Assembly: GCA_964395315.1 (NCBI GenBank) | Contig: CAYNBI010000136.1 | Span: forward strand, 1-5,472 | Length of the DNA: 5,472 nucleotides | Origin: CAVORB01 sp964395315 | GTDB lineage: Bacteria > Pseudomonadota > Gammaproteobacteria > Chromatiales > Chromatiaceae | Direction: 5' to 3' | Shown here: piece after piece, positions 1-5,472 of the stretch | Position numbering within the stretch: position 1 is the first letter of the stretch | How the letters are laid out: each line of letters starts with the position of its first letter | The notes under the pieces: model-generated | Told to the model about the DNA's origin: nothing | Seen by the model: only the letters and a program-made list of their open reading frames with translations | The model's database searches: none | Made by a program: the position numbers and the translations under genes

Positions 1-1365
1 ACCATCTTCATCTCGACCCACTTCATGAACGAGGCCGAGCGCTGCGACCGCATCTCCCTGATGCACGCGGGGCGGATCCTGGCCCAGGGCACGCCGGCCG
101 ATCTCCAACGGGAGCGCGGGGCGCGGAATCTGGAGGACGCCTTCATCCGCTACCTGGAGCAAGAGACGGGCGAGACGGGGAAACAGGAATCCCAGGATGC
201 CGCCCCGGAGCGGGAGGCCGCGGTCCCGGTGCCCTCCCGCGGCTTCTCCTTTCGCCGGCTTTGGGCCTACGCCCGACGCGAGGGAACCGAGCTCGCGCGT
301 GATCCGATCCGCCTGGCCTTCGCGCTGCTGGGCCCGTTGTTGCTGATGATCGCCATGGGCTACGGCATCTCCTTCGACGTGGACCAGATCCGCTACGCGG
401 TGCTGGACCGGGACCGCACGCCGGCAAGCCGCGCCTATCTCGACGAGCTCTCGGGGTCGGCCTGGTTCGCCGAGCAGCCGCCGCTGGCCGACGACGCCGA
501 TCAGCTGCGGCGCTTGCAGGGGGGGCAACTGGCCGTGACCGTGGAGGTTCCGCCGGGTTTCGGCCGGGATCTGAGCGGCGGACAGCCCGTGGAGGTGGGG
601 TTCTGGATCGACGGCGCGATACCCTTCCGCGGCGACACCATCCGCGGTTATGTGGAGGGGGTGAACCGCGGCTATGTGGAGGGCCTGTCCCCACTCGTGG
701 CCGGCACGGCGAGCGCCGCTCCGCTTCGCATCGAGACCCGCTTCCGCTACAACCAGGACTTCAAGAGCGTCTACGCCATGGTGCCGGGTATCCTGATGCT
801 GCTGCTGATCATGATTCCCGCCACCATGACCGCCGTCGGGGTGGTGCGCGAGAAGGAGCTCGGCTCGATCACCAACTTCTACGCTACGCCCACCACCCGC
901 GGCGAGTTCCTGCTCGGCAAGCAGCTGCCCTATGTCGGGCTCGCGCTGATCAGCTATCTGACCCTGCTGTTCATGGCCCTGCTGCTGTTCCGGGTGCCGC
1001 TGCAGGGGAGCTGGCTTGGCCTCAGCCTGGGGGCGGTGCTGTTCGTGTTCGCGACCACGGGGCTTGGGCTCCTCATGTCCACCTTCATGCGCACCCAGAT
1101 CGCGGCGGTGTTCGGCACCGCCATCGCGAGCGTCATCCCGACCATCCTGTTCTCCGGCATGCTGGTGCCGGTGTCCGCCCTCACCGGGCCGGCGCGCATC
1201 ATGGGCTACGGCTTCCCGAGCGCCTGGTTCAATCACGTCAGCGTGGGTACCTTCACCAAGGGGCTGGGTGTCGCCGACCTGTGGCTGGATTACCTGGTGC
1301 TGGCGGCGTTCGCCCTGGGGTTCTTCCTGCTCGGACGGGCTCTGCTACGCACCCGGGAGCGCTGA
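1..1365 (+). CDS. rbbA: RbbA-like ABC transporter: ATPase fused to ABC-2 permease (3' part, 5' end outside window)
   Basis: The reading frame is open from base 1, so the gene starts upstream; 454 residues are visible, numbered here from base 1. Residues 1-60 are the end of an ABC ATPase domain: the H-loop S-T-H (His7) is followed by the MNEAERCDR segment typical of RbbA-type second ATPase domains. A hydrophilic acidic linker (about 53-75) leads to an ABC-2 permease domain. This has one membrane helix (about 106-123), a large extracytoplasmic domain (about 124-258), and five more helices (about 261-282, 311-330, 339-360, 369-390, 429-449). The conserved cytoplasmic stretch REKELGSI (283-290) and LGKQLPY (305-311) match what I recall of E. 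coli RbbA, which is about 911 aa with two ATPase domains. E. coli RbbA was described as a ribosome-associated ATPase, but the fused permease and the adjacent yhhJ point to export. The substrate is unknown. The fusion is normal for this family. The number of ATPase domains here cannot be seen. Confidence 0.88.
   Translation, partial: TIFISTHFMNEAERCDRISLMHAGRILAQGTPADLQRERGARNLEDAFIRYLEQETGETGKQESQDAAPEREAAVPVPSRGFSFRRLWAYARREGTELARDPIRLAFALLGPLLLMIAMGYGISFDVDQIRYAVLDRDRTPASRAYLDELSGSAWFAEQPPLADDADQLRRLQGGQLAVTVEVPPGFGRDLSGGQPVEVGFWIDGAIPFRGDTIRGYVEGVNRGYVEGLSPLVAGTASAAPLRIETRFRYNQDFKSVYAMVPGILMLLLIMIPATMTAVGVVREKELGSITNFYATPTTRGEFLLGKQLPYVGLALISYLTLLFMALLLFRVPLQGSWLGLSLGAVLFVFATTGLGLLMSTFMRTQIAAVFGTAIASVIPTILFSGMLVPVSALTGPARIMGYGFPSAWFNHVSVGTFTKGLGVADLWLDYLVLAAFALGFFLLGRALLRTRER
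1355..1359 (+). promoter_or_regulatory. Ribosome binding site for yhhJ
   Basis: GGGAG lies inside the last codons of rbbA, seven bases before the ATG at 1367. It supports that start over an in-frame ATG at 1016, which would need 117 extra residues read out of frame through the membrane domain of rbbA. The arrangement implies translational coupling of the two genes. Confidence 0.65.
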
Positions 1366-1366
1366 G

Positions 1367-2491
1367 ATGCGTCTGGAGAACGTCTACCGCCTCGGGATCA
1401 AGGAGCTCAAGAGCCTGCGTTACGACCCGGTGATGGTGTTCCTGATCATCTACGCCTTCACCTTTGCCATCATCGCCCCTTCGAAAGGGGTCAAGCTGGA
1501 GCTCGAAAACGCATCGGCCGCGGTGGTGGACGAAGACGGCTCCCGGCTCTCCCGGCGCCTGGTCGACAGCCTGCGCGAGCCCTATTTCCAGCCCGCGGCG
1601 GCGATCGGGATCGGGGAGGTCGACGAGGGGATGGATGCGGGACGCTACACCTTCGTGCTCGACATACCGCCCCGCTTCGAAGCGGACGTGGAGGAGGGGC
1701 TGACGCCGACCCTGCAGGTCGAGGTCGATGCCACCGCCATGAGTCAGGCGGGCGCCGGGGCGCGCTATCTCGAATCCGCGCTGCTGATGGAGACCCTCGC
1801 CTTCCGAGACGGCCAGCGCGCGCAGCCGGTGCTCCCGGTGACCGCGGTGACGCGCATGCTCTTCAACCCGAACGGCGAGTCCGCCTGGTTCATGTCGGTC
1901 ATGCAGATCGTCAACATGTGCACTCTCCTCGGCATCCTGCTCACCGGCGCGGCACTGATCCGGGAGCGCGAGCACGGCACCATCGAGCATCTGCTGGTCA
2001 TGCCCTTGACCTCCCTGGAAATCATGCTCGCCAAGATCTGGGCCAATGCCCTGGTGATCCTTATAGGCGCGACCCTGGCCCTGCTGCTGGTGGTGCGCGG
2101 TCTACTGGGGGTGCCGATCGCGGGTTCCGTTGCCCTGTTCGTGCTGGGGCTGGCGGTCTACCTGTTCGCACTCACCGCGCTGGGGATCCTGCTCGCGACG
2201 GTGGCGCGCACCATGCCCCAGTTCGGGCTGCTGTCCATCCCTGTGTTCCTGGTGATGTACATGCTCTCCGGCGCCAATACGCCTCTGGACGCGATGCCGG
2301 AGCTTCTCCAGCGCATCATGCTGATCTCCCCGACTACCCACTTCGTGAGCTTCTGCCAGTCGCTGATCTTTCGCGGGGCGGGGCTCTCCCTCCTCTGGCC
2401 GCAGCTGCTGGCCACCGGGTTGATCGGGCTGTTGGCCTTCGCCGCGGCCCTTGCCCGCTTCCGTCGGACCGTCAGCTTGACGCGGCTCTAG
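1367..2491 (+). CDS. yhhJ: YhhJ-like ABC-2 type transport permease
   Basis: This encodes a 374-residue inner-membrane permease, essentially the same length as E. coli YhhJ (about 375). It has an N-terminal helix (about 22-38), a large periplasmic domain (about 39-172), then five helices (about 174-197, 223-244, 253-277, 283-303, 344-364). The motif LIREREHGTIEHLLVMPLT (197-215) is the conserved cytoplasmic loop of ABC-2 permeases of this branch, and DAGRYTFVLDIPP (90-102) and SPTTHFVS (321-328) also agree with YhhJ as I recall it. The start is the ATG one base after the rbbA stop (TGA-G-ATG), with GGGAG at good spacing. It should pair with the permease half of RbbA to form the membrane channel, energised by the RbbA ATPase. 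The substrate is not known; transport of drugs or membrane components is often suggested for this family. No truncation or missing segment is visible. Confidence 0.9.
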   Translation: MRLENVYRLGIKELKSLRYDPVMVFLIIYAFTFAIIAPSKGVKLELENASAAVVDEDGSRLSRRLVDSLREPYFQPAAAIGIGEVDEGMDAGRYTFVLDIPPRFEADVEEGLTPTLQVEVDATAMSQAGAGARYLESALLMETLAFRDGQRAQPVLPVTAVTRMLFNPNGESAWFMSVMQIVNMCTLLGILLTGAALIREREHGTIEHLLVMPLTSLEIMLAKIWANALVILIGATLALLLVVRGLLGVPIAGSVALFVLGLAVYLFALTALGILLATVARTMPQFGLLSIPVFLVMYMLSGANTPLDAMPELLQRIMLISPTTHFVSFCQSLIFRGAGLSLLWPQLLATGLIGLLAFAAALARFRRTVSLTRL

Positions 2492-2549
2492 GGCCATCGC
2501 CCGATGCCCCGAAGGCGAGACGTTTGGCGTTCAAGTCTATGAGCGCATT

Positions 2550-2580
2550 CGTATTTCTTATTTCAGAAACAGGAAATATG
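2550..2580. repeat. 31-bp imperfect dyad, possible operator or hairpin
   Basis: The sequence is symmetric around A2565. Twelve of fifteen base pairs match when 2550-2564 is compared with the complement of 2566-2580. The inner core is TTTC-A-GAAA and the outer arms are TATTTC (2552-2557) and GAAATA (2573-2578). Two of the three mismatches would be G-U pairs in RNA. It could be a binding site for a dimeric regulator. It could also be an AT-rich hairpin marking the end of the yhhJ transcript, although no T run follows it. Confidence 0.45.
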
Positions 2581-2587
2581 CTAATAA

Positions 2588-2603
2588 TTTGACCTAAGTC
2601 AAA
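2588..2603. promoter_or_regulatory. FNR/CRP-family type binding site (FNR, Anr, Dnr or relative)
   Basis: TTTGAC-CTAA-GTCAAA is a perfect inverted repeat with six-base arms and a four-base spacer. Its core TTGA-N6-TCAA fits the FNR/Anr/Dnr consensus TTGAT-N4-ATCAA except for C/G in place of T/A at the inner arm positions, a change common in Dnr-like and betaproteobacterial FNR-type sites. It lies about 180 bases upstream of the DUF2244-coxBA genes, in the AT-rich patch. Oxygen- or NO-responsive control of a terminal oxidase would make sense. Which regulator binds, and whether it activates or represses, cannot be told from this window. Confidence 0.5.
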
Positions 2604-2651
2604 AGTGTTTGCGTTTTCTCTTGAGTTCTAGCATTCTCCACCCTTCCAAAG

Positions 2652-2751
2652 TCTGACTGCTTTAGTCGGATCTCCCCAGCGCCCTGCCGTGAACGGCGCT
2701 CGATAAGAGTGCCGCCCGATGCTTGCAGCTGAAGCTGGCGGGCCGCTGCAA
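2652..2751 (+). other. Possible structured 5' leader with three stem-loops
   Basis: Three inverted repeats lie in a row. TCTGACT/AGTCGGA (2652-2658 with 2664-2670, one G-U pair, five-base loop) comes first. AGCGCC/GGCGCT (2678-2683 with 2695-2700) follows and competes with an inner GCCG/CGGC stem. TTGCAGC/GCTGCAA (2723-2729 with 2745-2751, 15-base loop) is last. None is followed by a T run, so they are not ordinary terminators. In GC-rich DNA short stems arise easily by chance, so this is a weak call. No known riboswitch class is recognised. Confidence 0.25.
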
Positions 2752-2780
2752 ACCCGATTGACCCAGGCGGGGGCACGCGT

Positions 2781-3437
2781 ATGGCGGTGTTCCAAGAGCA
2801 GGATTCCGGCGGCTTCCGGTACGAGGTGCGCCCCAATTGCGCGCTCAGCTGGCTTTGGACCAAGCGGCTGTTCTGGTTCTTCGCCTGCTGCCTCGCGGCG
2901 GTCGCGGGCTACTTCGCTTCCGTCGGGGCCTGGCTGGTGTTGCCGTTCGCGGGTCTGGAGCTCGCGGTGCTCGGCGCCGGACTGTATCTGAGCGCGCTGG
3001 CCGGCCATACGCGGGAGGTGATCGAGGTCGGAGAGGCGGGGATCAAGGTGCTGCGCGGTAGGCGCAACCTGGCGGAGGTCGCCCGGTTCCCGGCGCATTG
3101 GACGCTCGTCGCCCTGCGCCGCGATCCCAGGGGCTGGTATCCGAGCCGCCTGCTGCTGACTTGCCACGGCAGGGGGATCGAGATCGGCGCCCAGCTGGTC
3201 GAGACCGAGCGCGAGGTGTTGGCCGAGAGCCTCGAGGAGACGCTGGGCCTCCGGCGGCTCCCGGGGGACCAGGCCGCTTCGGCGCCGACGTATCCCGGGC
3301 TCGAGTCGCCGGCGCGCTCCGGGCAAGCGATTCGCGCCCTGCGCGACGCGGCCGCCCATGCGATGACAGTCACTCCTTCCGCGTCGAAAGATACGGGAGC
3401 GGCAGGGTGCGCCAGAGGCGCGTACACAGAAAAATGA
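2781..3437 (+). CDS. DUF2244 family small integral membrane protein
   Basis: This encodes 218 residues resembling the DUF2244 family (COG5488), short inner-membrane proteins of unknown function often found near cytochrome oxidase genes. There are two membrane helices (about 28-48 and 50-72) joined by a very short turn. The family-like stretch WLVLPFAGLELAVLGAGLYL (51-70) is followed by a cytoplasmic beta-rich domain (about 78-158). The ATG at 2781 is the first possible start after an in-frame stop at 2730-2732, with a weak GGCGGGGG (2766-2773) ahead. The tail from about 161 to 218 is rich in Ala, Pro, Gly and Ser, has no visible motif, and makes the protein longer than the roughly 150-170 residues usual as I recall them. 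The stop overlaps an ATG in the coxB frame (ATGA, 3434-3437) and lies eight bases before the preferred coxB start. The tight spacing implies co-translation with coxB and suggests a role in oxidase assembly, which is inference only. Confidence 0.75.
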   Translation: MAVFQEQDSGGFRYEVRPNCALSWLWTKRLFWFFACCLAAVAGYFASVGAWLVLPFAGLELAVLGAGLYLSALAGHTREVIEVGEAGIKVLRGRRNLAEVARFPAHWTLVALRRDPRGWYPSRLLLTCHGRGIEIGAQLVETEREVLAESLEETLGLRRLPGDQAASAPTYPGLESPARSGQAIRALRDAAAHAMTVTPSASKDTGAAGCARGAYTEK

Positions 3438-3442
3438 GAGGA
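3437..3442 (+). promoter_or_regulatory. Ribosome binding site for coxB that favours the second ATG
   Basis: AGAGGA sits between two in-frame ATGs (3434 and 3446), three bases before the second, which is slightly close but usable. Nothing similar precedes the first ATG, whose upstream bases are ACACAGAAAA. The site therefore favours 3446 as the start. It overlaps the DUF2244 stop codon, so ribosomes finishing that gene would be placed on it. Confidence 0.6.
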
Positions 3443-3445
3443 TCT

Positions 3446-4612
3446 ATGGCAGTCACCACCAAGCGCCTCGGCGCCGCATCCCTTTTCACCCTCCTGTCCG
3501 CATGGGTCGGCGGCGCTTGCGCCGAGATGAGGCTCAATTTCCCCGAGCCCGCCGCGGGCGTGGCCCAGGAGATCTACGATATCCACATGCTCACGACCAC
3601 CATCGCCACCGTGCTGCTGGTGATCATCTTCTCGGTCGTGGGTTATTCCCTCTACTATCACCGCAAGAGCCGCGGCTACGAGGCCGACCAGAAGTTCCAC
3701 GAGACCTGGTTCGGCCGCTGGTCCTGGGTCATCGTGCCCGTGCTGGTGCTGGGCGTCGACCTGACCATCGCCAGCTCCGCACAGAAGACGCTGGAGAAGG
3801 TCTGGGAGGTTCCCAAGGAAGCGGACCTGCTGGACGTCAAGGTCATCGGCCATCAGTGGTGGTGGGAGTACGAGTACCTGGACCACAGCGTCGAGATCGA
3901 CGGCCAGCCGAAGACGGTCAGGGTGGAGAGCCGCTACGTGCCCGAGGACAAGTCCGGCGACCGGTATCTGCGTGAGGTGGACAACCCGCTGGTGCTTCCG
4001 GTTGGCAAGAAGGTGCGCTTCCTGCACACCTCTGCGGATGTGCTCCACGCCTTCTGGGTGCCGGAGCTCGCGGTCAAGAAGGACGCGATTCCGGGCTACG
4101 TGACCGAGACCTGGGTCGACCTCAACCGCGAGGGCCGTTTCTCCGGGCAGTGCGCCGAGCTCTGCGGCACCTGGCACTCGCGCATGCCGATCGAGGTTGA
4201 CGTCGTTTCTCCCGAGAAGTTCGACACCTGGATGGAGGATCAGAAGCAGGTGATGCTGGCCTCCGCCGCCGAGGCCTCGATGGACAAGGAATGGTCCATG
4301 GAAGAGCTGATGGAGAAGGGGCAGGCCAATTACAACACCAAGTGCGCATCCTGCCATCAGATCACGGGCAAGGGCCTGCCACCGGCGTTCCCGGCGCTCG
4401 CGGGGAGCGCCATCGCGACCGGCCCGATCCCTGCGCACATGGACATCGTGCTGAACGGCAAGCAGGGCACGGCGATGGTGGCCTGGAACATGCTGAGCGA
4501 CCTGGAACTGGCGTCGATCATCACCTACGAGCGCAATGCCTGGGGCAACGATACGGGTGATCTGATCCAGCCGCGCGACATCAAGGCCGCCCGGTCGCTG
4601 GCCGTCAAGTAA
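3446..4612 (+). CDS. coxB: Cytochrome c oxidase subunit II with fused cytochrome c domain (caa3-type)
   Basis: This encodes 388 residues that take electrons from cytochrome c through CuA and pass them to heme a of subunit I. A signal peptide (1-26, probable cleavage A-C-A|E) is followed by two membrane helices (about 48-70 and 92-112) and the periplasmic CuA cupredoxin domain (about 128-255). The aromatic segment HQWWWEYEY (136-144) is the usual electron-entry region. All CuA ligands are present: His201, Cys236, Glu238 (backbone), Cys240, His244 and Met247, with the same 35-residue His-to-Cys spacing as the Paracoccus enzyme. A linker (about 256-285) leads to a class I cytochrome c domain (about 288-366) with heme motif C300-A-S-C303-H304; Met344 in GTAM is the likely distal ligand. 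The start at 3446 is chosen for its Shine-Dalgarno site and a compact signal peptide; ATG 3434 would add only four residues. coxA follows after 81 bases. Covalent heme attachment would need the Ccm/Ccs machinery, not seen here. Confidence 0.95.
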   Translation: MAVTTKRLGAASLFTLLSAWVGGACAEMRLNFPEPAAGVAQEIYDIHMLTTTIATVLLVIIFSVVGYSLYYHRKSRGYEADQKFHETWFGRWSWVIVPVLVLGVDLTIASSAQKTLEKVWEVPKEADLLDVKVIGHQWWWEYEYLDHSVEIDGQPKTVRVESRYVPEDKSGDRYLREVDNPLVLPVGKKVRFLHTSADVLHAFWVPELAVKKDAIPGYVTETWVDLNREGRFSGQCAELCGTWHSRMPIEVDVVSPEKFDTWMEDQKQVMLASAAEASMDKEWSMEELMEKGQANYNTKCASCHQITGKGLPPAFPALAGSAIATGPIPAHMDIVLNGKQGTAMVAWNMLSDLELASIITYERNAWGNDTGDLIQPRDIKAARSLAVK

Positions 4613-4650
4613 CCGGCCGTCGCTAGGCGGCGAGAATTCGTTTGAATCGA

Positions 4651-4667
4651 CGGTCCGCAGCGGACCG
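4651..4667 (+). other. Intergenic hairpin between coxB and coxA
   Basis: CGGTCCG-CAG-CGGACCG is a perfect seven-base-pair GC-rich stem with a three-base loop, which an outer CGA/TCG pairing (4648-4650 with 4671-4673) may extend. No T run follows, so it is not a standard terminator. It ends 26 bases before coxA and may affect transcript processing or the relative yield of subunits II and I. The rest of the 81-base gap shows only the coxA ribosome binding site. Confidence 0.4.
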
Positions 4668-4680
4668 GGATCGCTAAATC

Positions 4681-4686
4681 AGAGGT
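4681..4686 (+). promoter_or_regulatory. Ribosome binding site for coxA
   Basis: AGAGGT lies seven bases before the ATG at 4694 and supports that start, which gives the usual short hydrophilic N-terminus of subunit I. Confidence 0.7.
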
Positions 4687-4693
4687 AGACGCC

Positions 4694-5472
4694 ATGACCA
4701 CCGCAACCATCGACCTCGATCACGACCACGAGCATCACGGCCCGCCCAAGGGCCTGAGGCGTTGGCTGTTCTCGACCAACCACAAGGATATCGGGACCAT
4801 GTACCTGATATTCGCCCTGATCATGCTGTTCGCGGGCGGCGCCAGCGCCATGCTGATCCGGGCCGAGCTGTTCCTGCCCGGTCTGCAGCTCCTGCAGCCG
4901 GACCTTTACAACAACCTGGTCACCAACCACGCCCTGATCATGATCTTCGGCGCCGTGATGCCGGCGGCCGCGGGGCTGGCCAACTGGATGATCCCGCTCA
5001 TGATTGGCGCGCCCGACATGGCCCTGCCGCGGCTCAACAACCTCAGCTTCTGGATCCTGCCCGCGGCGGCCACCATGCTGATCCTGTCGTTCGTCGTGCC
5101 CTTCTTCCCCGGCGGCGGCACCCAGATCAACACCGGCTGGACCCTCTACCCGCCGTTGTCTCTGCAGGTCGGCATGTCCATGGACTTCCTGATCTTCGCC
5201 ATCCACCTGCTGGGCATCTCCTCGGTGCTGGCGTCGATCAACATCATCGTCACCATCTTCAACATGCGCGCCCCCGGCATGCGCATGATGGACATGCCGA
5301 TCTTCGTCTGGACCTGGCTGGTGACCGCCTTCCTGCTGATTCTGGTGGTTCCGGTGCTGGCCGGCGGCGTCACCATGCTGCTGTTCGACCGCCACTTCGG
5401 CACCAGCTTCTTCAGCGCCGCGGGCGGCGGCGACCCGGTGCTGTTCCAGCACCTGTTCTGGTTCTTCGGCCA
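4694..5472 (+). CDS. coxA: Cytochrome c oxidase subunit I (5' part, cut by window end)
   Basis: This is the catalytic subunit of a heme-copper oxidase, which reduces O2 to water at heme a3/CuB and pumps protons across the inner membrane. The first 259 residues of a protein normally over 500 are present. A charged His/Asp-rich N-terminus (residues 7-15) precedes WLFSTNHKDIGTMYLIF (24-40), the family signature. Helices lie at about 34-56, 77-103, 117-138, 161-190 and 203-226, and a sixth begins near 247. Arg56 in LIRAEL matches the residue that contacts the heme a formyl group. His79 in NHALIMIFG is a low-spin heme a ligand. Asp108 in GAPDMALPRLNN is the D-channel entrance aspartate, indicating an A-type proton-pumping enzyme. 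The window stops at FWFFG, immediately before the expected HPEVY motif carrying the CuB histidine and the D-channel glutamate, so the active site cannot be checked. Subunit III and assembly genes (ctaG, coxC) probably follow. Confidence 0.96.
   Translation, partial: MTTATIDLDHDHEHHGPPKGLRRWLFSTNHKDIGTMYLIFALIMLFAGGASAMLIRAELFLPGLQLLQPDLYNNLVTNHALIMIFGAVMPAAAGLANWMIPLMIGAPDMALPRLNNLSFWILPAAATMLILSFVVPFFPGGGTQINTGWTLYPPLSLQVGMSMDFLIFAIHLLGISSVLASINIIVTIFNMRAPGMRMMDMPIFVWTWLVTAFLLILVVPVLAGGVTMLLFDRHFGTSFFSAAGGGDPVLFQHLFWFFG

Larger units (their letters stand above)
2492..2780 (+). other. Intergenic control region and leader upstream of the DUF2244-coxBA operon
   Basis: These 289 bases hold no convincing gene. 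Bases 2492-2530 are GC-rich, with a bulged hairpin just after the yhhJ stop (2491-2509) that lacks a T tract. Bases 2530-2640 are strikingly AT-rich compared with the rest of the window and contain the dyad and the FNR-like box listed separately. AATAAT at 2583-2588 resembles a -10 element (5 of 6 matches) but I see no good -35 in front of it. TAGCAT at 2629-2634 is a weaker alternative (4 of 6). Bases 2650-2780 return to high GC and can form several stem-loops. The change of gene function on either side and the AT-rich patch make this the likely promoter region of the downstream operon. Confidence 0.6.

Noticed and set aside
1016..1366. Extension of yhhJ upstream to an ATG at 1016
   Set aside because: The extra 117 residues are Arg/Ser/Pro/Cys-rich shadow sequence overlapping the rbbA membrane domain. 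The ATG at 1367 has a ribosome binding site and gives the family length.
2491..2509. Hairpin right after the yhhJ stop as a terminator
   Set aside because: The stem is short with a bulge (GGG-c-CATC/GATG-CCC) and no T tract follows.
1918..2592. A 224-codon plus-strand open frame overlapping the end of yhhJ
   Set aside because: It is an Arg/Ala/Gly/His-rich out-of-frame shadow of yhhJ. Only its last residues run into the AT-rich intergenic DNA.
2719..2991. A small plus-strand open frame starting at 2719
   Set aside because: Most of it overlaps the DUF2244 gene in another frame. It has no recognisable domain and no ribosome binding site of note.
3098..3445. Extension of coxB upstream through the DUF2244 gene
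   Set aside because: The added sequence is Arg/Pro-rich with no signal peptide. A clear signal peptide and ribosome binding site occur at 3446.
2909..4438. A 509-codon open frame on the minus strand covering the DUF2244 gene and most of coxB
   Set aside because: Its translation is rich in Arg, Gly, Ala and His without any domain, and it lies opposite two well-supported genes. Long antisense frames are expected from third-position GC bias.
4679..5452. A 257-codon minus-strand open frame opposite coxA
   Set aside because: The translation is dominated by His, Gln, Asp and Gly repeats that mirror the codons of a membrane protein. It is a shadow of coxA.

Overview
The window holds five protein-coding genes, all on the + strand, in GC-rich DNA with the codon use of a high-GC proteobacterium. 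A gammaproteobacterium is the best guess. The two export genes look like the enterobacterial RbbA/YhhJ pair, and the CoxA and CoxB sequences resemble gammaproteobacterial aa3/caa3 oxidases. This is a judgement by eye and no species is claimed.

Left block (1-2491): the 3' part of an rbbA-like gene, an ABC ATPase fused to an ABC-2 type permease. It is followed after one base by a complete yhhJ-like permease gene. The two are almost certainly co-translated halves of one ABC-2 export system; a HlyD-type periplasmic partner would be expected upstream, outside the window.

Middle (2492-2780): 289 bases without a convincing gene. Bases 2530-2640 are sharply AT-rich against their surroundings. They carry a 31-bp imperfect dyad (2550-2580) and, seven bases later, a perfect TTTGAC-N4-GTCAAA palindrome (2588-2603) of the FNR/CRP-family type. 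A GC-rich stretch with three possible stem-loops then leads into the next gene. This is probably the control region of the oxidase operon.

Right block (2781-5472): a DUF2244-type small membrane protein gene overlaps or abuts coxB, which encodes cytochrome c oxidase subunit II with a CuA site and a fused C-terminal heme c domain. coxA (subunit I) follows and is cut by the window end just before its CuB/active-site motif. The products would form a caa3-type terminal oxidase that oxidises cytochrome c or uses the fused heme c as electron entry, reduces O2 and pumps protons. The DUF2244 protein is a candidate accessory or assembly factor by position only.

No wholly new system is evident. The best leads are the two adjacent palindromes upstream of the oxidase operon and the tight coupling of the DUF2244 gene, with its unusual C-terminal tail, to coxB.
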